Part shown: positions 8,793 to 16,950 of the stretch, in pieces
How positions within the stretch are numbered: the stretch's first letter is position 1
Layout of the letters: each line of letters opens with the position of its first letter
NCBI GenBank assembly: GCA_947475445.1
Contig: CANJLC010000003.1
Coordinates: forward strand, 158,574 to 222,573
From: Alphaproteobacteria bacterium
GTDB lineage: Bacteria; Pseudomonadota; Alphaproteobacteria; Micropepsales; Micropepsaceae
DNA length: 64,000 nt
Reading direction: 5' to 3'
The notes under the pieces: generated by a model
What the model was told of the DNA's origin: nothing
Databases searched by the model: none
Seen by the model: the letters and a program-made list of their open reading frames with translations, nothing else
Translations under genes and position numbers: made by a program

Positions 8793-9388
8793 GCAGGATC
8801 GCCAGCGGTCGCCACCAGCACCCAGTTGGGATCTGGCGCGCCCAGCGTGCGGGCGAAGCTCCAATGATCGCCAACGTCACGCATGCTGCCGTCCGGCGCG
8901 GCAAACTGGGCGCGGTAGGCAACCGTGATTTCGGCGTGGCTGCCATGCAGTTCGGCGCCGATGATGCGCGCCTCGCTGATGGCGCTCATGCGTTCGGGCG
9001 CACCGGGGCGGGCCGCGATCTCGCGCTCGAAGGCGGCAAAGACTTCGTCGGACAAAAGCGGGCGCAGCGCCAGGCGGTCGGCATCGGCATAGGCCTTCTG
9101 GATGATTTCATAGGCGGTGCGGGCGCCGTTGAGGAAGTGCGCGCGGTCAAAGCTGCTGTCCGCCATCTCGATGTCCATCAGGCCGCGGGCGCAGGCGCCT
9201 TCGGGCGGCAGGCTTTCCACGGGCGCGGGCACGCGGACCTGCGCCAGCGGCGAAGGGGGGCGGGGCTTCTCGGCGCCCGGCTGGGGCTCGTGACCCGTGC
9301 GGCGGCCCAGCACGGCATACAGCCGAAACAGCAGCACGCCGGCCACCATGGCGGCGATCAGAATTCCCAGCAATTGCGAGTCGGGCAT
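8789..9388 (-). CDS. Tim44/TimA-like domain protein with N-terminal membrane anchor
   Basis: A 199-residue protein. One N-terminal membrane segment (LLGILIAAMVAGVLLFRLYAVLG, about residues 6-28) is followed by a proline-rich linker and a C-terminal Tim44-like domain with the pattern FLNGARTAYEIIQKAYADADRLALRPLLSDEVFAAFE. In mitochondria Tim44 tethers the import motor. The bacterial homologue is an inner-membrane protein of poorly known role. The ATG at 9388 is chosen over an upstream extension because AGGAAG stands just before it and the anchor follows at once. It is commonly found next to mltA and secB in alphaproteobacteria. Confidence 0.85.
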   Translation of the reverse strand: MPDSQLLGILIAAMVAGVLLFRLYAVLGRRTGHEPQPGAEKPRPPSPLAQVRVPAPVESLPPEGACARGLMDIEMADSSFDRAHFLNGARTAYEIIQKAYADADRLALRPLLSDEVFAAFEREIAARPGAPERMSAISEARIIGAELHGSHAEITVAYRAQFAAPDGSMRDVGDHWSFARTLGAPDPNWVLVATAGDPA

Positions 9389-9537
9389 CTGTTTCTTCCT
9401 GTCTGCCCCGGACCCTAGCGCCCCCGCCGCGGAGGGTCCAGATTTTATCCATAACGCCGCTGAGGCGTGTTCCAGCCTTGTCTTAATCGCACAATTCGTG
9501 GTAGCGCGCGGGCCGATCATCAAAGGACGGCCACACC

Positions 9538-10002
9538 ATGAGCAGCGGCGGCAGCGAAAATCAGCCCAATCTTCAGATTATGGCCCAGTATATCAAGGAT
9601 CTCTCATTCGAGAATCCGGGCGCACCCCAGGGCTTTACCACCAATCCGCAGATGGAATTCGGCGTGGACCTGCAGGCCCGTGCCGTCAGCCCGGAATTCC
9701 ACGAAGTCGTCCTGATCATGCGCGTCAACGCCAAGAGCGAAGACAAGGCCGTATTTGTGCTGGAACTGGCCTATGCCGCCCTGGTGCGGATGGTGAACAT
9801 CCCCGAAGAGGCCGCGCAGACCATCCTGCTGATCCAGACGCCCACCCTGCTGTTCCCCTTCGCCCGCCGCATTGTCGCCGACATGGTGCGCGATGGCGGC
9901 ATGCCGCCGCTGGTGATCGAGCCGATCGACTTCGTGGCGCTGTACCAGAGCAAGATGGGCAAGGCGCCGACGCCGCCCACTCCGGTTGCCGGAAACGCTT
10001 AA
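9538..10002 (+). CDS. secB: SecB, protein-export chaperone
   Basis: A 154-residue tetrameric chaperone that keeps preproteins unfolded and hands them to SecA. The signature IKDLSFENPGAP is near residue 20, followed by VDLQARAVSPEFHEVVL and the VFVLELAYAALVRM core. FPFARRIVADMVRDGGMPPLVIEPIDF matches the conserved C-terminal helix-strand region. AAGGA precedes the ATG at 9538. It is divergent from the Tim44-like gene and is followed at once by a 52-base repeat that also lies between regB and regA. Confidence 0.97.
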   Translation: MSSGGSENQPNLQIMAQYIKDLSFENPGAPQGFTTNPQMEFGVDLQARAVSPEFHEVVLIMRVNAKSEDKAVFVLELAYAALVRMVNIPEEAAQTILLIQTPTLLFPFARRIVADMVRDGGMPPLVIEPIDFVALYQSKMGKAPTPPTPVAGNA

Positions 10003-10007
10003 TATTG

Positions 10008-10059
10008 GTCGCGCGGCCTGCGGAAAACCGCGAGGCCGCACTTTTCCGGGCCGACGCTC
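10008..10059 (-). repeat. Copy 1 of a 52-base dispersed repeat with a nested hairpin
   Basis: Read on the minus strand, this segment matches 50088-50139 with two differences in the first 49 bases. It contains the arms GCGGCCT and AGGCCGC around an inner GCGG-TTTT-CCGC hairpin. It fills the space between the ends of secB and dnaQ, which converge, so it may act as a bidirectional terminator. Confidence 0.85.
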
Positions 10060-10066
10060 CAAGCCC

Positions 10067-10759
10067 TCAAGCTTGCGCGTTCCATAGCGAAGTGTCGCCA
10101 AGTTCCTTGGCGACAAAGGCCAGATGCGCGGTCACTTCGTCCCCCGTGATGCGCGGTTCCAATTTCGCGGGCCGCTGGCGGGCGCGGATGCTGCCCGGTT
10201 CGTCCGCCGCCGCCGCAATCTCGGCCGGAGCCAGCGCCAACCCGCGCTGACGCCCGCCGATCAATTCCAGATAGATCTGCGCCGTCAGTTCGGCGTCCAG
10301 CAGCGCGCCATGCCTGGTGCGCGCTGAAGTGTCCACGCCGAACCGCTTGCACAATTCGTCAAGCGAATAGCGCGCGCCCGGCACCTTGCGCTTGGCGATC
10401 TCGATCGTGTCGATGGCGCGGGCCAGCGGGATTGGGGGGTGCCCGGTGCGGGACAATTCCGCATTGATGAATTTAATGTCGAAGCTGGCATTGTGGATCA
10501 CCAGTGGCGCATCGCCGAGAAAGGCGAGGAATTCCTCCACCACATGGGCGAAGAACGGCTTGTCGCTGAGGAATTCATTGGAAAGGCCGTGGACGCGCTG
10601 GGACTCGATGGGCACGACGCGCTCAGGGTTCAGATAGGCCTGGAAGCTCTTGCCGGTGGGAAAATGATCCACCAGCTCGACACAGCCAATCTCGACGATC
10701 CTGTGGCCGTCGCCGGGCTCAAAGCCGGTGGTTTCGGTATCGAAAACAATCTCGCGCAT
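10067..10759 (-). CDS. dnaQ: DNA polymerase III epsilon subunit, proofreading 3'-5' exonuclease
   Basis: A 230-residue DnaQ/DEDDh exonuclease. Exo I is DTETTGFEPGDGHRIVEIG, with the two catalytic acids in DxE. Exo II is HNASFDIKFINAEL, and Exo III-epsilon is HGALLDAELTAQIYLEL, with the catalytic His and Asp. A C-terminal extension of about 55 residues carries the alpha-subunit contact in this family. Its ATG overlaps the coaE stop by one base, so it is last in the leftward set ppsR-maf-aroE-coaE-dnaQ. Confidence 0.95.
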   Translation of the reverse strand: MREIVFDTETTGFEPGDGHRIVEIGCVELVDHFPTGKSFQAYLNPERVVPIESQRVHGLSNEFLSDKPFFAHVVEEFLAFLGDAPLVIHNASFDIKFINAELSRTGHPPIPLARAIDTIEIAKRKVPGARYSLDELCKRFGVDTSARTRHGALLDAELTAQIYLELIGGRQRGLALAPAEIAAAADEPGSIRARQRPAKLEPRITGDEVTAHLAFVAKELGDTSLWNAQA

Positions 10760-11367
10760 CAGCCCAGTTTCTTTTGGATTTCCGCCAGGATCATGCGGAC
10801 CTGGGCCTGAGCGTGATCCAGCCCCTTGTCGGTCACAACCACGAAATGCGCTTTTGCCCGCTTGTCCACATCCGGCAATTGCCGCGCCAGCAGCTTTTCG
10901 AATTTTTCCGCCGTCATGCCGGGCCGCGCCAGCGCCCGCTGCCGCTGGATGGCGGCCGGAGCCGATGCCACCACCACCGCGTCGACGCCACTTTCCCGGC
11001 CGGCCTCAAACAGCAGAGGCATGTCCAGGACCACGATTTTTTCGCCCTTTGCGGCAGCCTGCGCCAGGAAGGCGTCGCGGTCGGCGGCGACCAGGGGATG
11101 GACCAGGGCTTCGAGTTTTTCCAGCGCAGCCGGATCGGACGCGATGCGGGCTGACAGCGCGGGCTTGTCCACGGCGCCTTGCGAAACGCTTTCGGGGAAT
11201 GACGCGGCAATCGCTTCAGCCGCGCCGCCGCCCTTGGCATAGAGTTTTTGAATGACGGCGTCGGAATCATGCACGCTCACGCCTTCAGCCGCGAACAGTC
11301 TTGCGGTCTGGCTCTTGCCCATGGCGATGGAGCCGGTCAGGCCGATGATGAAGGGGCTACGCGGCAT
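10759..11367 (-). CDS. coaE: CoaE, dephospho-CoA kinase
   Basis: A 202-residue P-loop kinase for the last step of coenzyme A synthesis, phosphorylation of the ribose 3' hydroxyl of dephospho-CoA. The P-loop GLTGSIAMGKS is at residues 8-18. VSVHDSDAVIQKLY is the dephospho-CoA-binding Asp segment, LVHPLV lies in the lid region, and VVLDMPLLFEAG is typical of the family. The 5' end lies inside aroE (11-base overlap), and its stop overlaps the dnaQ start. Confidence 0.95.
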   Translation of the reverse strand: MPRSPFIIGLTGSIAMGKSQTARLFAAEGVSVHDSDAVIQKLYAKGGGAAEAIAASFPESVSQGAVDKPALSARIASDPAALEKLEALVHPLVAADRDAFLAQAAAKGEKIVVLDMPLLFEAGRESGVDAVVVASAPAAIQRQRALARPGMTAEKFEKLLARQLPDVDKRAKAHFVVVTDKGLDHAQAQVRMILAEIQKKLG

Positions 11368-12184
11368 TCAGCGCGGCCTCCAGCACGGCGCGCAGTTGCG
11401 GCGTCACCTCAGGGCGAACGCCGTAAAAGGCCTCAAAGGAGGGCACCGCCTGGTGCATCAGCATGCCAAGCCCATCAATGGTCTGGTGGCCCCGCGCCGC
11501 GGCATCTTTCAGCAATTGGGTTTGCAGCGGATTGTAGACGATGTCGCAGACCACGGCATTTGGGGGCAAGGCCGACAGGTCCAATGCCAAGGGATCATTG
11601 CCCTTCATCCCGGCGCTTGTGCTGTTGAGCAGCAGCGCCGCCTCGCCCGCAACCTGCGGCCATGTTTGCAAGGCGCCAGGAACAAGCTTGGCGGAAACAG
11701 AGGATTGCAAAGCGGACGCAAGCGCCTGCGCTTTCCCGGCGCTGCGGTTGAGGATGTGGATTTTCGCCGCGCCAAGCTGGCCCAGCGCCAGCACCGCCCC
11801 GCGCGCCGCGCCGCCGGCGCCCAGCAGCACGGCTGTCTTGCCACCCAGCGCAACCGCTTTCAGGCTTTGGACAAGGCCATACGTATCGGTGTTGTCGGCT
11901 GCGATACCGTCCTTGAAAACAAGCAAATTGGCAGCCCCCGCCTGCAATGCAGAAGGAGTCTTGCGCTCCGCCAGCGCGAAAGCGGCTTCCTTGTGCGGGA
12001 CCGTGACGTTGACGCCGGCAAACCCGTCCTTGCGGGCCTGGGCAATCACGGCAGCGAAATTGCCGGGCGCCGCCGGCAGGCGGACATATTCGCCCGCGAT
12101 GCCGAGCTGCTTCAGCCAGAAGCCGTGCAGCAGCGGCGACAAGGAATGGCTGACGGGCCAGCCGATGATTCCTGCGCGTTTCAT
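11357..12184 (-). CDS. aroE: AroE, shikimate dehydrogenase
   Basis: A 275-residue NADPH-dependent enzyme that reduces 3-dehydroshikimate in aromatic amino acid synthesis. GWPVSHSLSPLLHGFWL binds shikimate, NVTVPHKEAAF carries the catalytic Lys, and ADNTDTYG the catalytic Asp. LLGAGGAARGAVLAL is the nucleotide-binding loop. NRSAGKAQAL follows, in place of the usual NRTxxRA motif. Its start and the maf stop overlap by four bases. Confidence 0.95.
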   Translation of the reverse strand: MKRAGIIGWPVSHSLSPLLHGFWLKQLGIAGEYVRLPAAPGNFAAVIAQARKDGFAGVNVTVPHKEAAFALAERKTPSALQAGAANLLVFKDGIAADNTDTYGLVQSLKAVALGGKTAVLLGAGGAARGAVLALGQLGAAKIHILNRSAGKAQALASALQSSVSAKLVPGALQTWPQVAGEAALLLNSTSAGMKGNDPLALDLSALPPNAVVCDIVYNPLQTQLLKDAAARGHQTIDGLGMLMHQAVPSFEAFYGVRPEVTPQLRAVLEAALNAA

Positions 12185-12777
12185 GCCGCAATGATTCCCT
12201 GGCCGCGCAGCGCTGCCAGCACCGGCAAGAGCGGCAGGCCCAAAATGGTGAAGACATCGCCTTCGACATTGTCGAACAGCTGCGCCCCGCGCCCTTCATA
12301 GCGATAGCCGCCCACACTGGACAATGCCTCATCGCCTTCCTGCAGGAGGTAATCTTCCAGGAATGCCGGACTGAGGGCGCGCATCGTCAGGTGGGCCGTG
12401 CCGGTATGATGCCAGAGCTGCACGCCGTCACGCACCAGCGAGGCGGCGGAAATCAGGTGGTGGGTCTTGCCGGACAATCGCTGCAAAAGGCTGCGAAGCT
12501 CGGCGATATCACGGCATTTGGAAATGATCTCGGAGCCGAAAGCCAATACCGAATCCCCGCCCAGCACCAGGGCGCCCGGACTGCGGCGCGACACAGTCAG
12601 CGCCTTTTGCTCGGCCAGGGTCGCGGCGATATTTTGCGCCGGGGCCCCGTCATCGAGCAAATCGGCAATCAGCCCGGCCTCATTGATGTCGGCGGCGGAA
12701 ACGCGGAACGGCACGCCCGCCGCCGTCAGCATGCGCTGGCGCGAGACACTGGCGGAGGCCAGCACCAGCCCGCTCAT
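12181..12777 (-). CDS. Maf-like nucleoside triphosphate pyrophosphatase
   Basis: A 198-residue Maf/YceF-family protein. The family hydrolyses dTTP, UTP or modified nucleotides to monophosphates and is linked to septum control in some bacteria. LASASVSRQRMLTAAGVPF is the N-terminal S-x-S-x-R substrate loop, with VSRQR in place of the usual PRR. VLGGDSVLAF is the acidic metal-binding segment, and YRYEGRGAQLFDNVEGD is the C-terminal signature. This is the second maf-type position beside ppsR known in alphaproteobacteria. Which nucleotide it prefers cannot be told from the sequence. Confidence 0.92.
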   Translation of the reverse strand: MSGLVLASASVSRQRMLTAAGVPFRVSAADINEAGLIADLLDDGAPAQNIAATLAEQKALTVSRRSPGALVLGGDSVLAFGSEIISKCRDIAELRSLLQRLSGKTHHLISAASLVRDGVQLWHHTGTAHLTMRALSPAFLEDYLLQEGDEALSSVGGYRYEGRGAQLFDNVEGDVFTILGLPLLPVLAALRGQGIIAA

Positions 12778-13604
12778 GCGCCTGCTTCCGCCCGCTCGCG
12801 CCTGTCGGTGATCAGATTCATCACCGCCGCCGCGGTTTCCTCGATCGAGCGGCGCGTCACGTCCAGCTGCGGCCAGTCATGCTGTTCGAACAGGCGCCTT
12901 GTGGCGTTGACTTCCTCGCGCACCACGTCGGGATCAATATAATCGGTGCTGCGCACTTCGCCCATGCTGGCCAGCCGGTTGCGGCGCACCTGAAGCAGCC
13001 GGTCCGGCGACACCCACAGGCCCACGATCAGGGGTTTTTTCGCCGCCAGCAATTGCTGCGGCGGGGGCATGCGCGGCACCAGGGGAACATTGGCGGCCTT
13101 GACGCCGCGAATGGCGAGATAGACGCAAGTTGGCGTCTTGGAGGTGCGGCTGGCGCCAGCGAGGATCACTTCGGCATCGCCGATCGTATCGAGCGACTGG
13201 CCATCATCATGGGCGATGGTGAAATTGAGGGTGTCGATGCGCTCCAGGTAGCGCTGGTCCACCTGGTGCTGGCGGCCGACCTTGTGGGTTTCGGTGGAGC
13301 CCAGGAACTGGCGCAGCGCCGTCACCGGCGCGTCCAGCACATCCACACATTCTATCAACAAGGCGTCGCAGCGCGCCACCAGCCTGTCGCGCAGGCCCTG
13401 GTTGGCAAGGGTGAAGAAAACCAGTCCCGGCGCGATGGTGACATGGTCCAGCGCCCTGGCCAGTTGATGCTCGGTGCGCACCAGGGCATAGAAATGCACT
13501 TGGACGTCGACATTCTCGAACTGCGCCAGCGCCGCATTGGCCAGGGCATTGAGGGTCTCGCCGGTGGAATCGGAGACCAGGTGAATATGAAATTTTTTCT
13601 CCAC
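12774..13604 (-). CDS. ppsR: PpsR/DUF299 bifunctional kinase-pyrophosphorylase
   Basis: A 276-residue regulatory protein. This family phosphorylates and dephosphorylates a threonine of PEP synthase or pyruvate phosphate dikinase, using ADP and pyrophosphate. HLVSDSTGETL at the N-terminus and the P-loop GASRTSKTPTCVYLA (about residues 150-164) are diagnostic. It is the RP001-type gene that borders the chromosomal origin in Caulobacter and Rickettsia. The start is a GTG at 13604, and that start lies inside a DnaA-box-like sequence. It heads a leftward operon whose genes overlap by one to eleven bases. Confidence 0.93.
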   Translation of the reverse strand: MEKKFHIHLVSDSTGETLNALANAALAQFENVDVQVHFYALVRTEHQLARALDHVTIAPGLVFFTLANQGLRDRLVARCDALLIECVDVLDAPVTALRQFLGSTETHKVGRQHQVDQRYLERIDTLNFTIAHDDGQSLDTIGDAEVILAGASRTSKTPTCVYLAIRGVKAANVPLVPRMPPPQQLLAAKKPLIVGLWVSPDRLLQVRRNRLASMGEVRSTDYIDPDVVREEVNATRRLFEQHDWPQLDVTRRSIEETAAAVMNLITDRRERAEAGA

Positions 13605-13882
13605 AGACCGTCCCGATTATTCGCTTCTGTCCAGAGCCCCAGCCCCTTATCCCCATCGGTCATGGCACAAGCCGCCATCCCGGATGGATGATTGTGCATG
13701 ACAGGAGCGTGACAAGGATAGCATTTCGGGACAATTTGGCGAGGCTTGTTTGACCTAAGGCCTTGACCGGGCTCACCCTGCCGGCCCCGTCCGGCCAAAG
13801 CTTCCACAGATTCACAGGGCCTACTACATCTTCATCATTACCTTTAGGAAGAAGTTCTTATGAAGAAGGGACTGTGGGAACT
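13587..13882. other. Probable chromosomal replication origin (divergent ppsR/hemH gap)
   Basis: About 270 bases separate the divergent ppsR and hemH starts. Two DnaA-box-like 9-mers, each one mismatch from TTATCCACA, are visible: TTCTCCACA at 13597-13605 and TTATCCCCA at 13647-13655. AT-rich patches lie at 13583-13600 and 13823-13868. In Caulobacter and Rickettsia the origin lies beside this same ppsR (RP001) gene. Genes on both sides run away from the gap, and parS-parAB lies about 10 kb to the right. The call rests mainly on context; box density is low, and I see no clear CtrA pair. Confidence 0.6.
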
Positions 13883-13886
13883 GTGA
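13860..13886 (+). CDS. Possible eight-codon leader ORF overlapping the hemH start
   Basis: ATG at 13860 encodes MKKGLWEL and stops at TGA 13884-13886. A good ribosome-binding site, AGGAAG at 13846-13851, is spaced eight bases from it. The stop overlaps the hemH GTG as GTGA, the arrangement used for translational coupling in this genome. hemH itself has no comparably good site. Expression is unproven, and the ORF is short enough to be chance. Confidence 0.4.
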   Translation: MKKGLWEL

Positions 13887-14914
13887 GAGTTGCGATCATC
13901 CTGTTCAATCTGGGCGGACCGGATAGTCCCGACGCGGTTGAACCGTTCCTGCGGAATCTTTTTTCCGATCCTGCGATCATTTCCCTGCCCTGGTTCTTGC
14001 GTCTTCCGCTGGCACGGCTGATTGCGCGGCGGCGGGCGCTGGTGGCCAGGGCGATCTATGATCACATCGGGGGACGCTCACCCATCCTTGAGGAGACCCA
14101 GCAGCAGGCCAGGGCGCTTGAGACGGCTGTGTCCGGGGGTGGGGTGACCGCCCGGGCCTTTGTCGCCATGCGGTGCTGGCATCCCTTCAGCGACGGCACG
14201 GCGCAGGCGGTCAAGATGTTCGCGCCGGACCATATCGTGGCGCTGCCGCTCTATCCGCAATATTCCGCCGCCACCAGCGGCTCTTCGCTCAAGGACTGGG
14301 ACCGCGCTGCGAAAAAAGCGGGGCTGACCCAGCCCATGACGCAAATCTGCTGCTATCCCGCGGAGCCGGGATTTATCGCGGCGTCTGTGGAAAAAATCCG
14401 CGCCGCGATGGCGGACCGCAAAGCGGGCCTGCAATACCGCCTGCTGCTGTCGGCGCACGGCCTGCCAAAAAAGAACATCAAGGCGGGCGATCCCTATCAA
14501 TGGCAGGTGGAGCGCACCGCCCGCGCCCTTGTGGATGCGCTGGGGATAAAGGACTTGGACTGGAAAGTGACCTATCAAAGCCGGGTGGGACCGCTGCAAT
14601 GGCTGGAGCCGGCGACGGATGCCGAGATTGAACGGGCGGGCGCGCAAGGGATGGGCGTCATCGTGGCCCCCATCGCCTTTGTCAGCGAACATTCAGAAAC
14701 CCTGGTGGAGCTGGATATTGAATATGCGGCGCTTGCGCGCAAATCCGGGGTGAAGGATTATCGGCGGAGCCCCACCGTGGGCGCCGACCCCGCATTCATT
14801 GCCGGGCTGGCCACGCTGGTGCGGCAGGCCATGAAGAATGGCGGCACGATCAGCAATGAAGACACAAGGCTGTGTCCGGAACAATTTTGCCGCTGTGCTC
14901 AGGAGAAAAGTTGA
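13883..14914 (+). CDS. hemH: HemH, ferrochelatase
   Basis: A 343-residue enzyme that inserts Fe2+ into protoporphyrin IX. VRVAIILFNLGGPDSP begins the fold, LLLSAHGLPKKNIKAGDPY holds the catalytic His, and PIAFVSEHSETLVELDIEY is the second metal-side signature. The C-terminal tail has several cysteines (C-x4-C-x-C spacing near the end) and there is an internal CC. This fits the 2Fe-2S ferrochelatases described from Caulobacter, but I infer the cluster. The frame is open upstream to 13763. GTG at 13874 or 13883 fits the family N-terminus, and 13883 overlaps the stop of a short leader ORF. hemJ follows directly. Confidence 0.93.
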   Translation: MRVAIILFNLGGPDSPDAVEPFLRNLFSDPAIISLPWFLRLPLARLIARRRALVARAIYDHIGGRSPILEETQQQARALETAVSGGGVTARAFVAMRCWHPFSDGTAQAVKMFAPDHIVALPLYPQYSAATSGSSLKDWDRAAKKAGLTQPMTQICCYPAEPGFIAASVEKIRAAMADRKAGLQYRLLLSAHGLPKKNIKAGDPYQWQVERTARALVDALGIKDLDWKVTYQSRVGPLQWLEPATDAEIERAGAQGMGVIVAPIAFVSEHSETLVELDIEYAALARKSGVKDYRRSPTVGADPAFIAGLATLVRQAMKNGGTISNEDTRLCPEQFCRCAQEKS

Positions 14915-15373
14915 ATGGACGCGCTGCGCGAAACATTGGCCAACTATCTGGACTGGATCCTGGTCGCCCATATCGTGGCGGTGATCACCTGGATGTCGGC
15001 CATGCTCTATCTGCCGCGCCTCTACGTCTATCACACGCAAACCCAGCCCGGCTCGGAGAGCAGCGAGCGCTTCAAGGTGATGGAGCGCAAGCTCCTCAAG
15101 GGCATCATGAACCCGTCCATGATTGCGGTCTGGATCCTTGGTCCCACCCTGGCCTGGATCACCGGCGCCTATCTGGACACCTGGCTGCATGTGAAATTCG
15201 TGCTGGTGATCGCGCTGAGCGCCCTGCATGGCTTGAATGTGCGCCACTGGCGGGCCTTTGCCGAGGACCGCAACATGCACAGCGCGCGCTATTTCCGCAT
15301 CGTCAATGAGCTGCCGGCCGTGCTGATGGTGCTGATCGTGATCCTGGTGGTGATCAAGCCATTTGAGGCCTAA
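14915..15373 (+). CDS. hemJ: HemJ, protoporphyrinogen IX oxidase
   Basis: A 152-residue inner-membrane heme-containing oxidase for the penultimate step of heme synthesis, the form used by most alphaproteobacteria. Four membrane segments are visible. The first carries LDWILVAHIVAVITWMSAMLYLPRLYVYH with the conserved His, and RKLLKGIMNPSMIAVW holds the conserved Lys region. WLHVKFVLVIALSALHG gives the third segment and a further His. AGGAGA stands ten bases before the ATG, which directly follows the hemH TGA. Confidence 0.93.
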   Translation: MDALRETLANYLDWILVAHIVAVITWMSAMLYLPRLYVYHTQTQPGSESSERFKVMERKLLKGIMNPSMIAVWILGPTLAWITGAYLDTWLHVKFVLVIALSALHGLNVRHWRAFAEDRNMHSARYFRIVNELPAVLMVLIVILVVIKPFEA

Positions 15374-15408
15374 AAGCGGTTAAGCTTCTTTCACCTGCCC
15401 GGGAGGAT

Positions 15409-15436
15409 TTGCAAGGCCGTAAAATCCGGCTATAAC
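15409..15436 (+). promoter_or_regulatory. Sigma-70-type promoter for rho
   Basis: TTGCAA at 15409-15414 and TATAAC at 15431-15436 are 16 bases apart. Transcription from here would give a 5' leader of roughly 165-195 bases before rho, long enough for the autoregulation by Rho-dependent attenuation known for rho genes in other bacteria. Confidence 0.6.
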
Positions 15437-15610
15437 AGACCGGTTCCCCCAAGACCCGAAGGCCTCCCGCGAGCAGTCGCCGGAAAGCCGGGGCCGGACA
15501 GATCTCCAAGATTTGGGCGGCGCGGGTCAGACCAACTCCCGATGAAAAACCCAGGGGCCTTCCTTTCCAGGCTCCATTCACCGGGTCAATTTCCTCTCAA
15601 GGTATTCGCC

Positions 15611-16894
15611 ATGACCGTTCAAGAAGGCCTGCAGACCATGAAGCTGCAGGAGCTCAAGAATAAAAAACCCGCTGATTTGCTGGCCTTTGCCGAGGACCTC
15701 GAAATCGAGAATGCCTCGTCCATGCGCAAGCAGGACATGCTGTTCGCGATCCTCAAGGAGCTCGCCGAGCGCAATGTCGAGATCATGGGCCAGGGCGTGG
15801 TGGAAACCCTGCAGGATGGCTTCGGCTTCCTGCGCTCCCCGGAATCCAATTATCTGCCGGGCCCCGACGATATCTATGTTTCGCCCTCGCAGATCCGCCG
15901 CTTCGGCCTGCGCACCGGCGACACGGTGGAAGGCCCGATCCGCGCCCCCAAGGATGGCGAGCGCTATTTCGCCCTGCTCAAGGTTTCCACCATCAATTTC
16001 GAAGACTCCGAGCAGATCAAGCACAAGGTCCATTTCGACAATCTGACGCCGCTCTATCCCACCCGCTGGCTGAAGATGGAATTGGACGATCCCACCATCA
16101 AGGACAAGACGGGCCGCGTCATCGACATCGTGGCGCCGCAGGGCATGGGCCAGCGCGCGCTGATCACCGCGCCGCCGCGCACCGGCAAGACCGTCATCCT
16201 CCAGAACATCGCCAAGGCGATGGCCGCCAATCATCCCGACGCCTTCCTGATCGTGCTGTTGATCGACGAACGCCCGGAAGAAGTCACCGACATGCAGCGC
16301 ACCGTGGTGGGCGAAGTAATTTCCTCCACCTTCGATGAACCGGCGACGCGTCACGTCCAGGTCGCCGAAATGGTGATCGAAAAGGCCAAGCGCCTGGTCG
16401 AACACAAGCGCGACGTCATCATCCTGCTGGACTCGATCACCCGCCTGGGCCGCGCCTACAACACCGTTGTCCCTTCCTCGGGCAAGGTGCTGACCGGCGG
16501 CGTGGACGCCAACGCCCTGCAGCGCCCCAAGCGCTTCTTCGGCGCGGCGCGCAATATCGAGGAAGGCGGCTCGCTGACCATCATCGCCACGGCGCTGATC
16601 GATACCGGCAGCCGCATGGACGAAGTGATTTTCGAAGAGTTCAAGGGCACCGGCAACAGCGAAATCATCCTGGACCGCAAGGTCGCCGACAAGCGCGTCT
16701 TCCCGGCCATCGACATCATGCGCTCGGGCACCCGCAAGGACGAATTGCTGGTCGAAAAGGGCACGCTGGCCAAGACCTATGTCCTGCGCCGCATTCTTTC
16801 GCCCATGGGCACGGTGGACGCCATCGAGTTCCTGCTCGACAAGCTGCGCTCGGCCAAGAACAATGCCGACTTCTTTGAAAGCATGAATACTTAA
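15611..16894 (+). CDS. rho: Rho, transcription termination factor
   Basis: About 427 residues. Rho is a hexameric RNA helicase that ends transcription of untranslated RNA. The N-terminal Rho domain starts with [26 protein letters not shown]; the RNA-binding cold-shock-like fold includes [34 protein letters not shown]. The Walker A is TAPPRTGKT, Walker B is [10 protein letters not shown], and the Q/R loops follow. Two in-frame ATGs, 15611 and 15638, both fit; the second gives 418 residues, close to E. coli Rho. An intrinsic terminator follows at 16918. Confidence 0.97.
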   Translation: MTVQEGLQTMKLQELKNKKPADLLAFAEDLEIENASSMRKQDMLFAILKELAERNVEIMGQGVVETLQDGFGFLRSPESNYLPGPDDIYVSPSQIRRFGLRTGDTVEGPIRAPKDGERYFALLKVSTINFEDSEQIKHKVHFDNLTPLYPTRWLKMELDDPTIKDKTGRVIDIVAPQGMGQRALITAPPRTGKTVILQNIAKAMAANHPDAFLIVLLIDERPEEVTDMQRTVVGEVISSTFDEPATRHVQVAEMVIEKAKRLVEHKRDVIILLDSITRLGRAYNTVVPSSGKVLTGGVDANALQRPKRFFGAARNIEEGGSLTIIATALIDTGSRMDEVIFEEFKGTGNSEIILDRKVADKRVFPAIDIMRSGTRKDELLVEKGTLAKTYVLRRILSPMGTVDAIEFLLDKLRSAKNNADFFESMNT

Positions 16895-16917
16895 GCCGTA
16901 TAGCCGATACGAAGCTC

Positions 16918-16948
16918 AAAAGGCCGGAGCGTTTGCTCCGGCCTTTTT
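16918..16948 (+). terminator. Intrinsic terminator after rho
   Basis: The perfect arms AAAAGGCCGGAGC (16918-16930) and GCTCCGGCCTTTT (16935-16947) have a four-base loop and end in a T tract. It sits between the convergent rho and qor genes, with A residues upstream and T residues downstream, so it can work in both directions. Confidence 0.93.
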
Positions 16949-16950
16949 GT

